Shown here in pieces: positions 1-10,019 of a stretch of 64,000 bases of DNA. The first letter of the stretch is position 1. The number at the start of each line of letters is the position of its first letter. The translations under genes were made by a program, and so were the position numbers. Source of the stretch: Portunus trituberculatus (Eukaryota; Arthropoda; Malacostraca; Decapoda; Portunidae); NCBI RefSeq assembly GCF_017591435.1, contig NC_059289.1, forward strand, positions 14,868,426 through 14,932,425, read 5' to 3'. The notes beneath the pieces are model-generated. The model was not told the DNA's origin. It saw only the letters and a list, made by a program, of their open reading frames with translations, and searched no databases.

Positions 1-35
1 GAGAGAGAGAGAGAGAGAGAGAGAGAACACACACA
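1..35. repeat. (GA)n then (AC)n microsatellite, cut by window start
   Basis: About 13 GA units run from the first base of the window and pass into a short AC run. The true left edge lies outside the window. Confidence 0.95.
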
Positions 36-519
36 TACAAAAAGAAGGACAAACATGTAGATAGATAGGTAGACGCACCTTACTAATTATCATTCGTGAA
101 CTTCGGCAATAGATAATTATGCTTTGATTTTATAGACAGTAGTAACGAGAACCTGAAATATACCAGTTAGATGAAGGAAAATGTGACTTCAATACAGAAA
201 CTCATATAATAGCCATTGGTCACTTGAAATGGAAAAGAACAACATTAGGGTACAAAAGAGGAAGATGGAAAGATGTTAAAGCACGTAAAAATATGAAAGA
301 GTCGAACGTAATACATAAGAAAACGAGTCTCTGTTGAATAAAACGTCGCCGATCAATATGAAACAGAAGAGCGCAGCAGTGTTGGGTATCAGTGGTGGCG
401 TAAATAAAGAGGCCGCGGGTTCCGTTAATATATTAAGGAAGGAATGTCAACACGGCTCACAATAGTGTGTTGTTGCCTCGACCACGCAGCCGTCATGAGC
501 TTGTTTCTTTGTCCCCGCC

Positions 520-520
<1 letters not shown>
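36..520. other. unique AT-rich sequence, no gene seen
   Basis: Purine-leaning AT-rich sequence with a short GATA-type run near position 60. No RNA gene, open frame of note or mobile-element signature was found. Confidence 0.6.

Positions 521-561
<41 letters not shown>
521..561. repeat. (TG)20 microsatellite
   Basis: Uninterrupted TG dinucleotides. The 66-codon frame across it is a Cys-Val artefact. Confidence 0.97.
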
Positions 562-563
<2 letters not shown>

Positions 564-959
564 ACTTATCAAAGATGTCCATTTCGTTTTGTCACTATTA
601 TTTTCACCTCAATATCCTCCTTTCAGGGTAAACTAAACAAATAATTCCTCTCTCAATTATTGTTATTATTTTATATAGAATTATTCTCTTTTTTTTCACG
701 TCACGGTAAACTAAACGCAGTGTTCTCCTCTCAGCTAATATCATATCTTTGTAATATTATTCTTCCTTTTATAAAGTTCATTGACCTGAGAATCCATGTG
801 AGAAACGTTTGATTTTTGTTTTAATATGTATATACTTTTTGATACAGTGAAATATGTGTCCCATTTTGGAAACCATTTACTTTGTGGCCATTAGATCCGG
901 GCTGTAATCTGGCCGGATCGCACCATACCATTTTAAAATGAAAGGAGGACAACTACGGC

Positions 960-1241
960 TCAGCGGCAGCCTGGGAACCTCGATACTGTGGCGTCCTCAA
1001 CCTCTCCCTCAGATGAACCTCTTTCCTCTATGTACAGAAGGCGAGGGGAGGTTGAAGGGTTACCGGAGAGTGAGGAGAAGTGTTCCCTCAGGTCTTGGGT
1101 CACTTTGAGGAAGGCAGCCCGGGAGATGTTCATCTTAGAGGGGTTATCAAGCAGTCTCTTTTCTGTGGTAAACTGGACCCTATCTGAGAAATGACCAGTG
1201 CTGCCAACGCCGGCGGGAGTCTGCCTCTCTTCACGTCTCAC
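960..1241 (-). other. unrecognised ORF, possible transposase scrap
   Basis: A 93-codon minus-strand frame that is not microsatellite-derived. Its middle part (KMNISRAAFLKVTQDLREHF, then a LLYIEERG stretch) has the rough spacing of the N-terminal region of Harbinger/HARBI1-type transposases, which read like FRMSR-x-x-F-x-x-L then LYYL-x-x-x-G. That resemblance is weak and made by eye. No DDE catalytic region follows in any frame downstream, and a plus-strand frame of 68 codons overlaps it. It may be a decayed element or a chance frame. No promoter or splice context could be recognised. Confidence 0.2.
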
Positions 1242-1860
1242 GACATTTTAATGGCATTTCACTCATCTTGCAGACGCTGAACAAGGTCATCTAAATCGCT
1301 AAGATGAAATGAGTTTGTGTCTCAATCTCTAAGGCGACGCTTTTAAAAGGACCTGGTGCTCTTGCCGACAGCGAAGGAGGCGCCGCAGGGAATGGTGGCA
1401 GCCCTGCGGAATGATGTGGTGACGAAGGCCGGGTTCCATATCTGTGATTAACTCCTCTTGATTGGGCAAGTGGGAGGGAGAAAATTGGGATATGAAAATT
1501 GAGGATAGATTGGAATAGGAAACATCCAGAGCCGGAGAACGGAATAGGGTAAAATAGGGAAGGAAACTGTAGACTGGGAGTGCGCCTTCTTTCTTAGCTT
1601 TCCTCTTGGGTTTTCCACTCGTTTTTCCTTTCAAACCGCACCGTTGTAACCGAAGTGTAGCTCAGAAGGGAGGAATTTCTTCATCTTTAAGAAGGAACAG
1701 AATAGATTCCTTCGTGACTGGAGAGGAAATCTTGAGCACCTTGGGAGCACATAAAGTATCAAATTTATACAGTACGAAATGCGAAATATTTCTGAGGGTT
1801 AAGGATTACATGTCCGTGTTCAGCGTGAGTGTGGAATGCGTTCACTGGCGATGCAATGAG
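1242..1860. other. unique sequence, no gene seen
   Basis: Balanced base composition. Overlapping open frames of 91 and 101 codons exist on opposite strands, but neither resembles a family known to me and neither has convincing splice sites. Confidence 0.5.
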
Positions 1861-1934
1861 GCTCCCTTGGCTCAGTGGTAAAGTTTTGGGATAAGCAGAT
1901 AACAACAGCGTTCGAAACCCGCTCGGTCCGTAAT
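1861..1934 (+). mobile_element. tRNA-like element, degenerate SINE head or tRNA pseudogene
   Basis: A pol III A-box match, TGGCTCAGTGG, lies at 1868-1878 and a B-box match, GTTCGAAAC, at 1910-1918. They are 31 nt apart, as in a tRNA. The T-stem is broken: positions next to the TTCGAAA loop do not pair fully. The acceptor arms do not pair either, so it is not a working tRNA gene. It could be the head of a tRNA-derived SINE whose body has decayed, or a chance pairing of two short boxes. Confidence 0.35.
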
Positions 1935-2687
1935 CTTTTCGCCTTTGTTGGTCATGGCGACGGTGTGCGTTGTGTGCCACGTCACGGGAAGACACTGCGT
2001 TGTATTTCAGTTCCTGTAAGGAGGAAAAAAGGAGGTGGAGGTGGAGGTGAGGGTGCCCGTGTTGTCCATCAGGGAAGAGCAGCTCGGGGGTTGTCCTTTG
2101 TCTCGCGTCCTGCCAATTGAAGACGTTGCTGCTTTTGTTTTCCTACCGGCGACCTGCCTCCTTTTGTTTCCCGTTCAGAGCCCGTCACCCCGGCGACCTC
2201 AGCCCCTCTTGTTGTGACGACCCGCCCACGACCCGCGTCACGCCTCCTCACACTGCTTTGTCAACCAAACGAGTTTCCCCTCATAACACAGAGCACTCAT
2301 TGCCTCCGTCATCACAACCTTTATTTTCGCTCACCATCACCATTAGGGGCGTCACGTTCACCACAGCCACAATAACCAACACGGCTAAGGAACGTTCCCT
2401 CACTCCATCCCATCTTGTTTCATCCTCCCTCCCATGCCGTCACCCGTTCTATCGTCGCTCTTTTTATCTCCTTTATTTCCCTTTTGATATTTTCTCTCCA
2501 CCTCGCCTTGACTCGCACCAACTTCCATAGCGCCATACGGAGCGTTATAAACATTGAACGCCACACAACGCAGCGCACCCTGCGACGCGCGCTTGAAGGG
2601 AGCAACGCACCAATAAAAGGGAAGAGCGTCAATGAACCACGATGGAGAACCACATAAGGAAAACACTCCCTCATCTCCGCCTATTTG

Positions 2688-2689
<2 letters not shown>
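1935..2689. other. unique, pyrimidine-rich sequence without recognisable gene
   Basis: Contains a short GGA run near 2035 and a long C/T-rich stretch from 2140 to 2530. This leaves frames open on the plus strand (137 codons at 2117-2530), but the residues are low-complexity Ser/Pro/Thr/Phe and match no family I know. Confidence 0.5.

Positions 2690-2747
<58 letters not shown>
2690..2747. repeat. (GA)29 microsatellite
   Basis: Perfect GA dinucleotide run. Confidence 0.97.
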
Positions 2748-2752
<5 letters not shown>

Positions 2753-2907
2753 AAATCAGAGGGGAGGAATGATGTATGGAGGAAAACCCATACAAGAATT
2801 AATATTACGTGAGACGTCTCCTTCTCTACCCCTCTATCTCTCCCTCCTTCTTCCATCTCTTCCAAAAATAAGGGACCTTTCTACTACATCCTCCCCGTCC
2901 CTCCCCT

Positions 2908-2942
2908 CTCCTCCTCCTCCTCCTCCTCCTCCTCCTCCTCCT
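2908..2942. repeat. (CTC)n microsatellite
   Basis: Perfect CTC triplets within a wider C/T-rich block (2818-3000) that continues with shorter CTC runs to about 2980. Confidence 0.95.
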
Positions 2943-3366
2943 GCCCCCACTCTTCCTCCCTCCTCCTCCTCCTTACCCTCCTTTCTTTCCTCTCTCTTTC
3001 GATATCTCTTAGCTGATTTCCCCAAAACTGCTAGCACTCGTCAGAAGTTTATTAATATCTACCGTAATTTACCAAAGTTCCAACCCTCATTTACACGCCG
3101 CTATTTATTTCCCCTCCATCAAAGACAGGACGCGTAAGTGAGTAGATAAAGATAGACAGCAACGTAGACGGATGGCAGTAGATAGTAGACAAGTAGATAC
3201 ATCTGTAGATAAAGTGACGAAGGGAGACTAGGGGAGGGGGGGGAGGGCGGCGAGACTAGAGCAGATGAAAATGGATAGACAGAGAAATAAAGTAGATAAA
3301 AAAAACTGGCAGATAACTAGTGTAAATTTAAACGTAGGTATATATAGATGCAAGTGACGTGGCAGT

Positions 3367-3368
<2 letters not shown>

Positions 3369-3420
<52 letters not shown>
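3369..3420. repeat. (GA)26 microsatellite
   Basis: Perfect GA run, with purine-rich flanks on the right. Confidence 0.97.
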
Positions 3421-3423
<3 letters not shown>

Positions 3424-3574
3424 AGGCACATCCTCACTCGCTCCACATCCGCCACTGACTTCGAAATGATATTGTGCGATGGACGATTAATAGAAGATTT
3501 ATACCTATTGGAACCGAGATGGGGCGCGTCGAGGCTAAGGGAGGAGAGACAGGGAGAGAAAGAAGAAAGGGACC

Positions 3575-3606
3575 AGGAGGAGGAGGAGGAGGAGGAGGAG
3601 GAGGAG
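3575..3606. repeat. (GGA)n microsatellite
   Basis: About ten GGA units inside a G/A-rich stretch from 3536 to 3735. Confidence 0.95.
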
Positions 3607-3810
3607 TGACGGCATAGGGAGGGAGGTTTTAAGGAAAGAGGAGGTGGGTAAATGGTAGGGAGGGGAGAGGTTAGGGAGAAGACACAGATAGAGGGAGAGA
3701 GGGAATTACTGAGGGGAAACACCAAGAGGGGAGAGGCTGATGGGAGACTACCATAAAAAGTATCATAAATTATCCATCCTGCCATTGTTTATATACATAC
3801 GTATGGAGAT

Positions 3811-3970
3811 GTATGTATGTATGTATGTATGTATGTATGTATGTGTGTGTGTCTACCGGGAGGAGGCTTAAGGCAGGTGCTGAAGGTATATGTGTGTGTG
3901 TATGTATGTATGTGTATGTATAATTGTGAACGTGTGTTGTGCATAGGTGTATGTTTATACGTATGGGTGT

Positions 3971-4008
<38 letters not shown>
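3811..4008. repeat. (GTAT)n and (GT)n compound repeat
   Basis: Eight GTAT units (3811-3844) grade into GT. After about 40 bp of unrelated sequence come mixed GTAT/GT (3890-3918) and then a perfect (GT)18 at 3973-4008. Confidence 0.93.
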
Positions 4009-4009
<1 letters not shown>

Positions 4010-4207
4010 TAGTAAAATATTACGTTTTTATCCCCATCAACTGAATTTATTATGTAACAAGTCCCCTATAAGAACAAAAACAACAAAATACAATAATAAC
4101 AATAACAACAACATTCCATCCTTTCTACCCTTAGCAAAACATGAATAAACAACGACAAAAGTCCAAATTGTAAACTAATGGGAAGGAAAATGCATCACTC
4201 AAGACAA

Positions 4208-4227
4208 ACAATAATAATAGTAACAAC

Positions 4228-4286
<59 letters not shown>

Positions 4287-4310
4287 TAATAATAATAATA
4301 GTAATAATAG
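4208..4310. repeat. (AAT)n microsatellite
   Basis: The perfect core is 4228-4284. The right side has GAT and GTA point variants. Confidence 0.96.
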
Positions 4311-4416
4311 CGAGTCAAACAAAAATGCCTAAAACATCAAGACTATTATATAGAACTTGACTAATCATGCTGACTTTGAAGAAAGGTTTGGTAAGACACC
4401 GTTTTATCACAGTTAA

Positions 4417-5000
4417 AGAGGAGGAGGAGGAGGAGGAGGAGGAGGAGGAGAAGAAGAAGAGAAGAAGAAGAAGAAGAAGAAGAAGAAGAAGAAGAAAAAA
4501 AGAAGAAGAAAAAGAAGAAAAGGAGTAGGAGGAGGAGGAGGAAGAAGAGGAGGAAGGGGGAAAAGAAGGAAGGAGGGAAGGAATAGGAGGAGGAGAAAGA
4601 GGAAGAGGAAGTGCCCTAGGAAGAATAAAGACCAGGAAGTACTATATAGGAAGAACAAAAAATAGAAGCACCAGTTAATGAAAAGACAGAATAAGAAGTA
4701 ATAAAAAATAGAGCAAAAGAAGAGAAAGCAGATGAAGAAAAGAAAATAAATTGACGCTGGAGAAAAAAATAGGAAAACAAAGGATTGCAGAACGAAATGG
4801 AAGAAAAGGAAAATAGGAGATAAGGTCCTAAAAGAGTGAAAAAGAGTTGGAAGAGACGATAACGAGGGAGTGATGAACAAAGAAGAGAGGAGGAAATAGA
4901 GGATGGAATTATGTGGAAGAGAAGGAAACAGGAGAAGGAAAATAGGAGAAAAAGAAAAGACGTGACGTGTGCCAAATGACGGAAGGGAAAACAGAAGAGC
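4417..5000. repeat. polypurine tract with (GGA)n and (GAA)n cores
   Basis: GGA triplets (4417-4450) pass into GAA triplets (4451-4515), then mixed GGA/GAA to about 4610. The next 390 bp remain strongly purine-rich without a regular unit. The complementary strand therefore shows a 202-codon Phe/Leu/Ser frame that is a composition artefact. Confidence 0.9.
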
Positions 5001-5030
5001 AGGAAAAAAAATAGTAAACACGTGAGAGAG

Positions 5031-5060
5031 AGACAGACAGACAGACAGACAGAGAGACAG
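5031..5060. repeat. (GACA)n short tandem repeat
   Basis: About five GACA units beside a short GA run. Confidence 0.85.
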
Positions 5061-5343
5061 AAAGACGAATGCTAAATGAATTAAGAATGATGCAAAAAAT
5101 GTTAATGAAGACGTGTTAGGGGAGTAAATATTATGATTGATGTTGTTAATAAGAAATAAACAAACCGAGAAGAGAATTCCACTTTACTTTCTTAACTGTT
5201 AAAAAAAATGACAGAAAAAGCTACAGATCGACACTTTTATTAAACATGAATGAAACAAATTAGACAGGAGAGAGGTACTACGTGAACAGTAAATGAATAA
5301 ATGAATAGACGAAGAAGGAGATAAATAAATAAGGTGATAGATA

Positions 5344-5481
<138 letters not shown>

Positions 5482-5719
5482 GGATTTGAGATACAGAATA
5501 GTGCGAGAAACAACCAAGCGAGGGAGTTATTGGTGATGACAGTGGTAGTATGAATACTAATACCTGAGATACCTGGGAGCTGGAAAGGGTTAGGTGTACA
5601 GGTAAAGCAACAGGTACTGGGAGACACTCAAGCACTTTCTACCTTCCTTTACTGTGTTCTCTCCTTCCATTCTATTAGTTTATCATTCTTGCCTTCCAGT
5701 GTAATGTTCTAAGTGTTCT

Positions 5720-5723
<4 letters not shown>

Positions 5724-5775
<52 letters not shown>
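5724..5775. repeat. (GT)26 microsatellite
   Basis: Perfect GT run, with a GTAT/GTTT variant just after it. Confidence 0.97.
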
Positions 5776-5781
<6 letters not shown>

Positions 5782-5938
5782 TTGTGTGGAATGGTGTAAT
5801 TAAATAGCCTTGAAGGATCTATTATTATTTCTATTCTTTTTCTTTATATTTCTTTGTTGTAAACTTAAATATTCTCTAGTGAATTTTCTTGTATTGTGAT
5901 GTCTACATGCACTTTTCTTCATGCTTTTCTTATTGCTT

Positions 5939-6148
5939 TTAACCCTTTCAGTACCTGGACGCGTTTTCATATTCATTCTACTTACTATTTGATGTTTTAT
6001 ACAGCTTCAGAAACTTACGTGGGAATTAGAACAGTGAAGACTCGTCCATTAAACTTCTGATCTCCCTTGACCCTTCCTATGTAAACAAAATCATCTAATC
6101 ACACCAAAAGCTCGAGGTAAAAATGCGTCCAAGTACTGAAGGTGTTAA
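5939..6148 (+). mobile_element. piggyBac-type MITE, copy 1 (with TTAA target duplication)
   Basis: The element body is 5943-6144 (202 bp), bounded by TTAA at 5939-5942 and 6145-6148. The left end begins CCCTTTCAGTACCTGGACG. The right end, read as reverse complement, begins CACCTTCAGTACTTGGACG, giving terminal inverted repeats of about 25 bp with a few mismatches. Copies at 42273 (opposite strand) and 53668 share the whole interior. TTAA targets and ends starting with C-C are known features of the piggyBac superfamily. The element has no coding capacity, so a transposase encoded elsewhere would have moved it. Confidence 0.85.
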
Positions 6149-6304
6149 TTATTGTTACTCACCTCCACTTCCACTATTAATAAAGTTTTCTTCTAGGGTT
6201 TATTTTTCCTATCTATTTATGTTAGGATATCTCTATTCAGTTTCACATATTGGGTATGCTTACTTCACTCTAACACACATTAAGGCATATCACTATCATG
6301 GACT

Positions 6305-6408
6305 GCCACGTGTAGGCTTAATGGCTTCTCACAATCCCTTATGATCTTAATTTCTAGCCACGTGTAGACTAATGATATTTTTCTCAATCCATTATGTTCT
6401 TAGTTCTT
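6305..6408. repeat. diverged 52-bp tandem duplication
   Basis: GCCACGTGTAG recurs at 6305 and 6357. It is followed in both copies by similar CTCAATCC...TTATG.TCTTA sequence with several substitutions. Confidence 0.55.
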
Positions 6409-6714
6409 ATCAAAACACATCTTAGTAATCTCGCTTCGTCATTAACACCCATAATCACGTATCTAGATTGTTAACAAAGTACATAATCTTACGAAACACC
6501 TTCAACCACGTCCAGAAATGCCAAGACATGCGTGCTGGGAAGTAGAGAGCCAGACTAAAAGAAAAATAGATAAAAACCGTAGGAAAGGTGACATTAAAGG
6601 TGAAGGGCGAGGTCAAACGTATAACTGATAAAAACGAGATAAAAAAGAAGTTTTACTTGGGAATATTAAAAAGCTAAATCCCCTATAAAGTCTGAAGTGT
6701 AAAGAACGCGTGTG

Positions 6715-7070
6715 TCTCTTACAGGTGAGATTATACAGGTGGCTTATGTAGGTGACTCATAATAATGTTGTGTACAAGTGACTAACGAAGGTAAATATTA
6801 TGTGCGTGGCTTTTATAGGTGACTTCTATAACGAATAACCTCTACTTCTACAGATGGCTAATAGAGATGAAAAGGTGACTCCCATAGGTGACATATGAAG
6901 GTGACTTATACAGGTAACATAGGAAATTATAGGGACGTTATGTAAAAGTAACTTATTTATAGAGATAATGTGGAGCATATGTAGATAACTTCTTTACATT
7001 TTTACAGTTTTTTTTTTTTATATATACAACTGTCCTCTGCAGATGGTTCTTGAGTTATACAGGTGAAGAG
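6715..7070. repeat. degenerate AGGTGAC-type repeats
   Basis: About fifteen variants of (A/C)AGGTGACT or AGGTAAC occur in 350 bp, all on the plus strand and usually followed by TTATA or TTATG. Examples are near 6735, 6748, 6816, 6870, 6884, 6897, 6911 and 7059. Spacing is irregular, mostly 12-30 bp. It looks like an eroded minisatellite, and no gene is seen in it. Confidence 0.55.
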
Positions 7071-7253
7071 CGTCCTGTAGGGTGAGAGGAGATCCCAAAG
7101 GCAGCTGTAGGATATGATGAGGACTAAAAAGGAGCGCCGTGATAACCCCCACCCTGCAATCTCAGTCTCGTTTCGCTTTAAATTAATCTTAATAAAAACT
7201 CCCGCCTATTTATTATTCAAAATTTAATGAATAGATGTGTATTAGAAACCGAC

Positions 7254-7368
<115 letters not shown>

Positions 7369-7927
7369 GCGAGAAAAGGAAAGGAGAAAAAATACAGACA
7401 TGAAAAAGAAAATATTGGTGCAGGAAGAAGAAAAGGAAGATGAAACAGAGGAGAGAGAAGAAGAAAAAAATAAAACAATCAGACTTTAGAAAAGAGAGAA
7501 ATGGAGGAAAGGAATTATAAAGACTATAAACGATAAAAAAAAAGTAAAGAAAGACGAGGATGAGAACAAAACAACGACGCAGATGAAGTGGAGAAGAAAA
7601 TAAAAACACGAATAGGAGAATGTGGAGGAGGAGGAGGAGGAGAAGGTGGAGGAGGTGGACAGGACTGAATGTAGTATAGTGTGATGTCACCGTGTGTTTA
7701 ATGGCCTCGAAATGTAATCCGGCCTCCAGTTGATTCCATTATCCGAACTCGTCGCTCACCCTCCCGCCGGCCGACAGAGTTCCATTAGTACAACCGAAGC
7801 CGCCCAGCCCTCGCCTCGCATCCGAACCATCAAATATTTACCGAAGGCCTGCAACAAAAACACGCGCGGACTCGAAACTCAAGACAGAAAATATCAATCG
7901 CACTTTTTATTCATAGGACGACGAGAG

Positions 7928-7929
<2 letters not shown>

Positions 7930-8003
<74 letters not shown>
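7930..8003. repeat. (GA)37 microsatellite
   Basis: Perfect GA run. The region 7670-7930 before it is unique, with no gene seen. Confidence 0.97.
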
Positions 8004-8007
<4 letters not shown>

Positions 8008-8039
8008 CAAACTTCTTAAGAAAAAAAAAGCAAGAAATA

Positions 8040-8520
8040 CAAACTACGTGATGATTTAATGAGAAAGAAAAGGGGAAGAGAAAGAATAATGGCAGATGAG
8101 AGGGGAAGGTGGAGAGGAAACAGAGGGGAACTTTAATGAATGGGAGACTCAGAGGGGAATGTAAGAGTTAAACGAGGAGATAAGGAGGGAGAGAGATAGA
8201 GAGAGATAAAGAAGGGGAGGAATGATGAAGGAAGGATTAGAGGCTGAAGAGAAGAGGGATTAATTAGAAAAGGATGGGATTAAATAGTACATAAGCGAGA
8301 ATAAGAGGCAAGGGATGAGGATAAGGAAGGGGAGGGAAAGGAAACAACATTGAAAATATGGAGAACAGGAGGTGGGCTGATGATGGAGGAGGCGGAGGGT
8401 GAGGAGGAGTACGAGGAGGAAGAAAAGGAGGAGGAAGAGCGAGAATAAGAGGCAAGGGATGAGGATAAGAAAGGAGAGGGAAAGGAGACAACAGGGAAAA
8501 TAAAGAGGTAGGCTAGTGAT
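8040..8520. repeat. purine-rich block with a 144-bp duplication
   Basis: A segment starting GCGAGAATAAGAGGCAAGGG at 8295 recurs at 8439. About 55 bp match with only a few G/A differences, and both copies are followed by an A/G-rich tail. The surrounding sequence is G/A-rich and holds no gene. Confidence 0.7.
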
Positions 8521-8589
8521 GGAGGAGGAGGAGGAGGAGAAAGAGGAGGAGGAGGAGGAGGAGGAGGAGGAGGAGGAGGAGGAGGAGGA
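8521..8589. repeat. (GGA)n microsatellite, left part of a split array
   Basis: GGA triplets with a few AGA interruptions near 8540. The array stops exactly at the 3' end of the LINE fragment and resumes in the same orientation and strand at 9277. Confidence 0.95.
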
Positions 8590-9276
8590 ATACAAAGGAA
8601 TACAAAGGAAAGCCAAACAGCAACAGACTTCCTGGTCCTTTCAAGGCTGTTTGGTAACTACTTCTAACTGGCTACAGATAAGAGAGACAGGACAGTACAG
8701 GAGAAGGCTCCTCCCCATCCACCATTCCCTTTCGCTGGCATGGAAAATAGTTTTGAAAAGAACCATGCAGTATGGAAAAACTGACATGGAATTTTCACAG
8801 GAAAGGATGAAAGGAGATTCTATTATTCACCCTACGGTGAACTCTACATATCTATCTATAAGTTACATACAAAAGTTACACAAAATAATAGACATACTAA
8901 TATCATGTTTAATTATTCGGACAAGAAGAGAGCTTGTTGGGGGTTATTCTTTAAATATTTATCAATTTTGTTTTTGAATGATGCAATGGAAGTACTGTTT
9001 ACTATTTCTGAAGGAAGCTTATTCCAAACGTTAACAATTCTATTAAAGAAAAAGTGCTTTGCCTCGTGGGTTTTAAAGCGTTTTGGTGTAATTTTAAATC
9101 CATTATTCCTTGTTATGGTGGAATGATCAATGGTGAAATATTTATTTACATCAAGGTTGTTATATCCCTGAAAAATTTTGAAAACTTCGATTAGGTCTCC
9201 TCTTATCCTGCGCTTTGTTAAGCTGAATAAATTTAATGCTTTCAGTCATTCCTCATACGGCTTGTTTCTCAATCTT
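8590..9276 (-). mobile_element. 5'-truncated CR1-like non-LTR retrotransposon (LINE), minus strand
   Basis: The fragment holds the last ~120 codons of a LINE reverse-transcriptase ORF (9276 to 8913), about 320 bp of 3' UTR and a 3' terminus made of two copies of TTTGTATTCC (minus strand, 8587-8606). Short terminal tandem repeats in place of a poly(A) tail are known for CR1/L2-type elements, so assignment to that group is likely but not proven. The 5' end is lost at the GGA array. It is a dead-on-arrival copy with one in-frame stop, and no partner copy lies in the window. Confidence 0.85.
8913..9276 (-). pseudogene. LINE reverse transcriptase, C-terminal remnant
   Basis: The minus-strand frame ends in TAA at 8913-8915. 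It carries the hallmark C-terminal pattern of CR1/Jockey-group reverse transcriptases: RRIRGDLIEVFKIFQGY, then a FKITPKRFKTHEAKHFFF stretch, then RIVNVWNKLPSEIVNS, then ASFKNKIDKYL. The whole ORF in intact elements encodes endonuclease plus reverse transcriptase for target-primed reverse transcription. Only the tail after the polymerase core remains here. A TGA at 9246-9248 replaces the Arg expected in PYEERLKAL, probably by CGA-to-TGA change. Upstream reading stops at the GGA array, so the catalytic domain is absent. Confidence 0.88.
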
Positions 9277-9352
9277 GGAGGAGGAGGAGGAGGAGGAGGA
9301 GGAGGAGGAGGAGGAGGAGGAGGAGGAGGAGGAGGAGGAGGAGGAGGAGGAG
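9277..9352. repeat. (GGA)25 microsatellite, right part of a split array
   Basis: Perfect GGA triplets that begin directly at the truncated 5' end of the LINE fragment. Confidence 0.97.
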
Positions 9353-9539
9353 CTAAATCTGGGCTCGTATGTATAACGCTACCAATCTAGAATTCATATC
9401 CGTCATTTGTCAGAGAAGCGAAGAATATTTTATGACCACAAGTGAGGAGGAAGAGGAAGAATAGGAGGAGAAGAAAGACTATGCCCGCCTGTCGTGTATG
9501 CATGTATGTATATATGTATCTAGAATGTATATTTGTCTG

Positions 9540-9559
9540 TATGTGTGTGTTTGTATGTC

Positions 9560-9616
<57 letters not shown>
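9540..9616. repeat. (GT)n microsatellite with GTCT/GTAT variants
   Basis: An imperfect left part (9540-9563) leads into a perfect run at 9564-9616. Confidence 0.95.
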
Positions 9617-9617
<1 letters not shown>

Positions 9618-9774
9618 TGTGTTCGCCTGACAAGTGCACTCTTTCTTAATTATTCACTCGCTGTATTTCTTTGTTCAGGTGAGGCAGGTGAGGCGCGGGC
9701 TCTCACTGCCCTGCACGTAACAAGATAAAGTTGTTACGCATTAAAACTATGCATATACTTCCTCTTCATTCCTT

Positions 9775-9925
9775 TCTCTTCCTTCCTTCTTTCCTTCTCC
9801 TACTCCTGCTTTTCCTCCACTTTCTCTTCCTCCTCCTCTTCCTCTTCCTCTCTTCCTCTCCTCCTCCTCCTCCTCTTCCTCTTCCTCTCTTCCTCTCCTC
9901 CTCCTCCTCCTCCTGCTCCTCCTGC
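9775..9925. repeat. polypyrimidine (TCC/TTCC)n tract
   Basis: CCTCTTCCTCTTCCTCTC-type blocks recur at 9834 and about 39 bp later, with CTC triplets between. This is an internal duplication in a C/T-rich tract, with no gene. Confidence 0.8.
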
Positions 9926-9961
9926 CTTTCGCCCACGTTCTCTACTGGGCTTTTGTCGATC

Positions 9962-9962
<1 letters not shown>

Positions 9963-10016
<54 letters not shown>
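9963..10016. repeat. (GA)27 microsatellite
   Basis: Perfect GA run, preceded by the polypyrimidine tract on the same strand. Confidence 0.97.
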
Positions 10017-10019
<3 letters not shown>

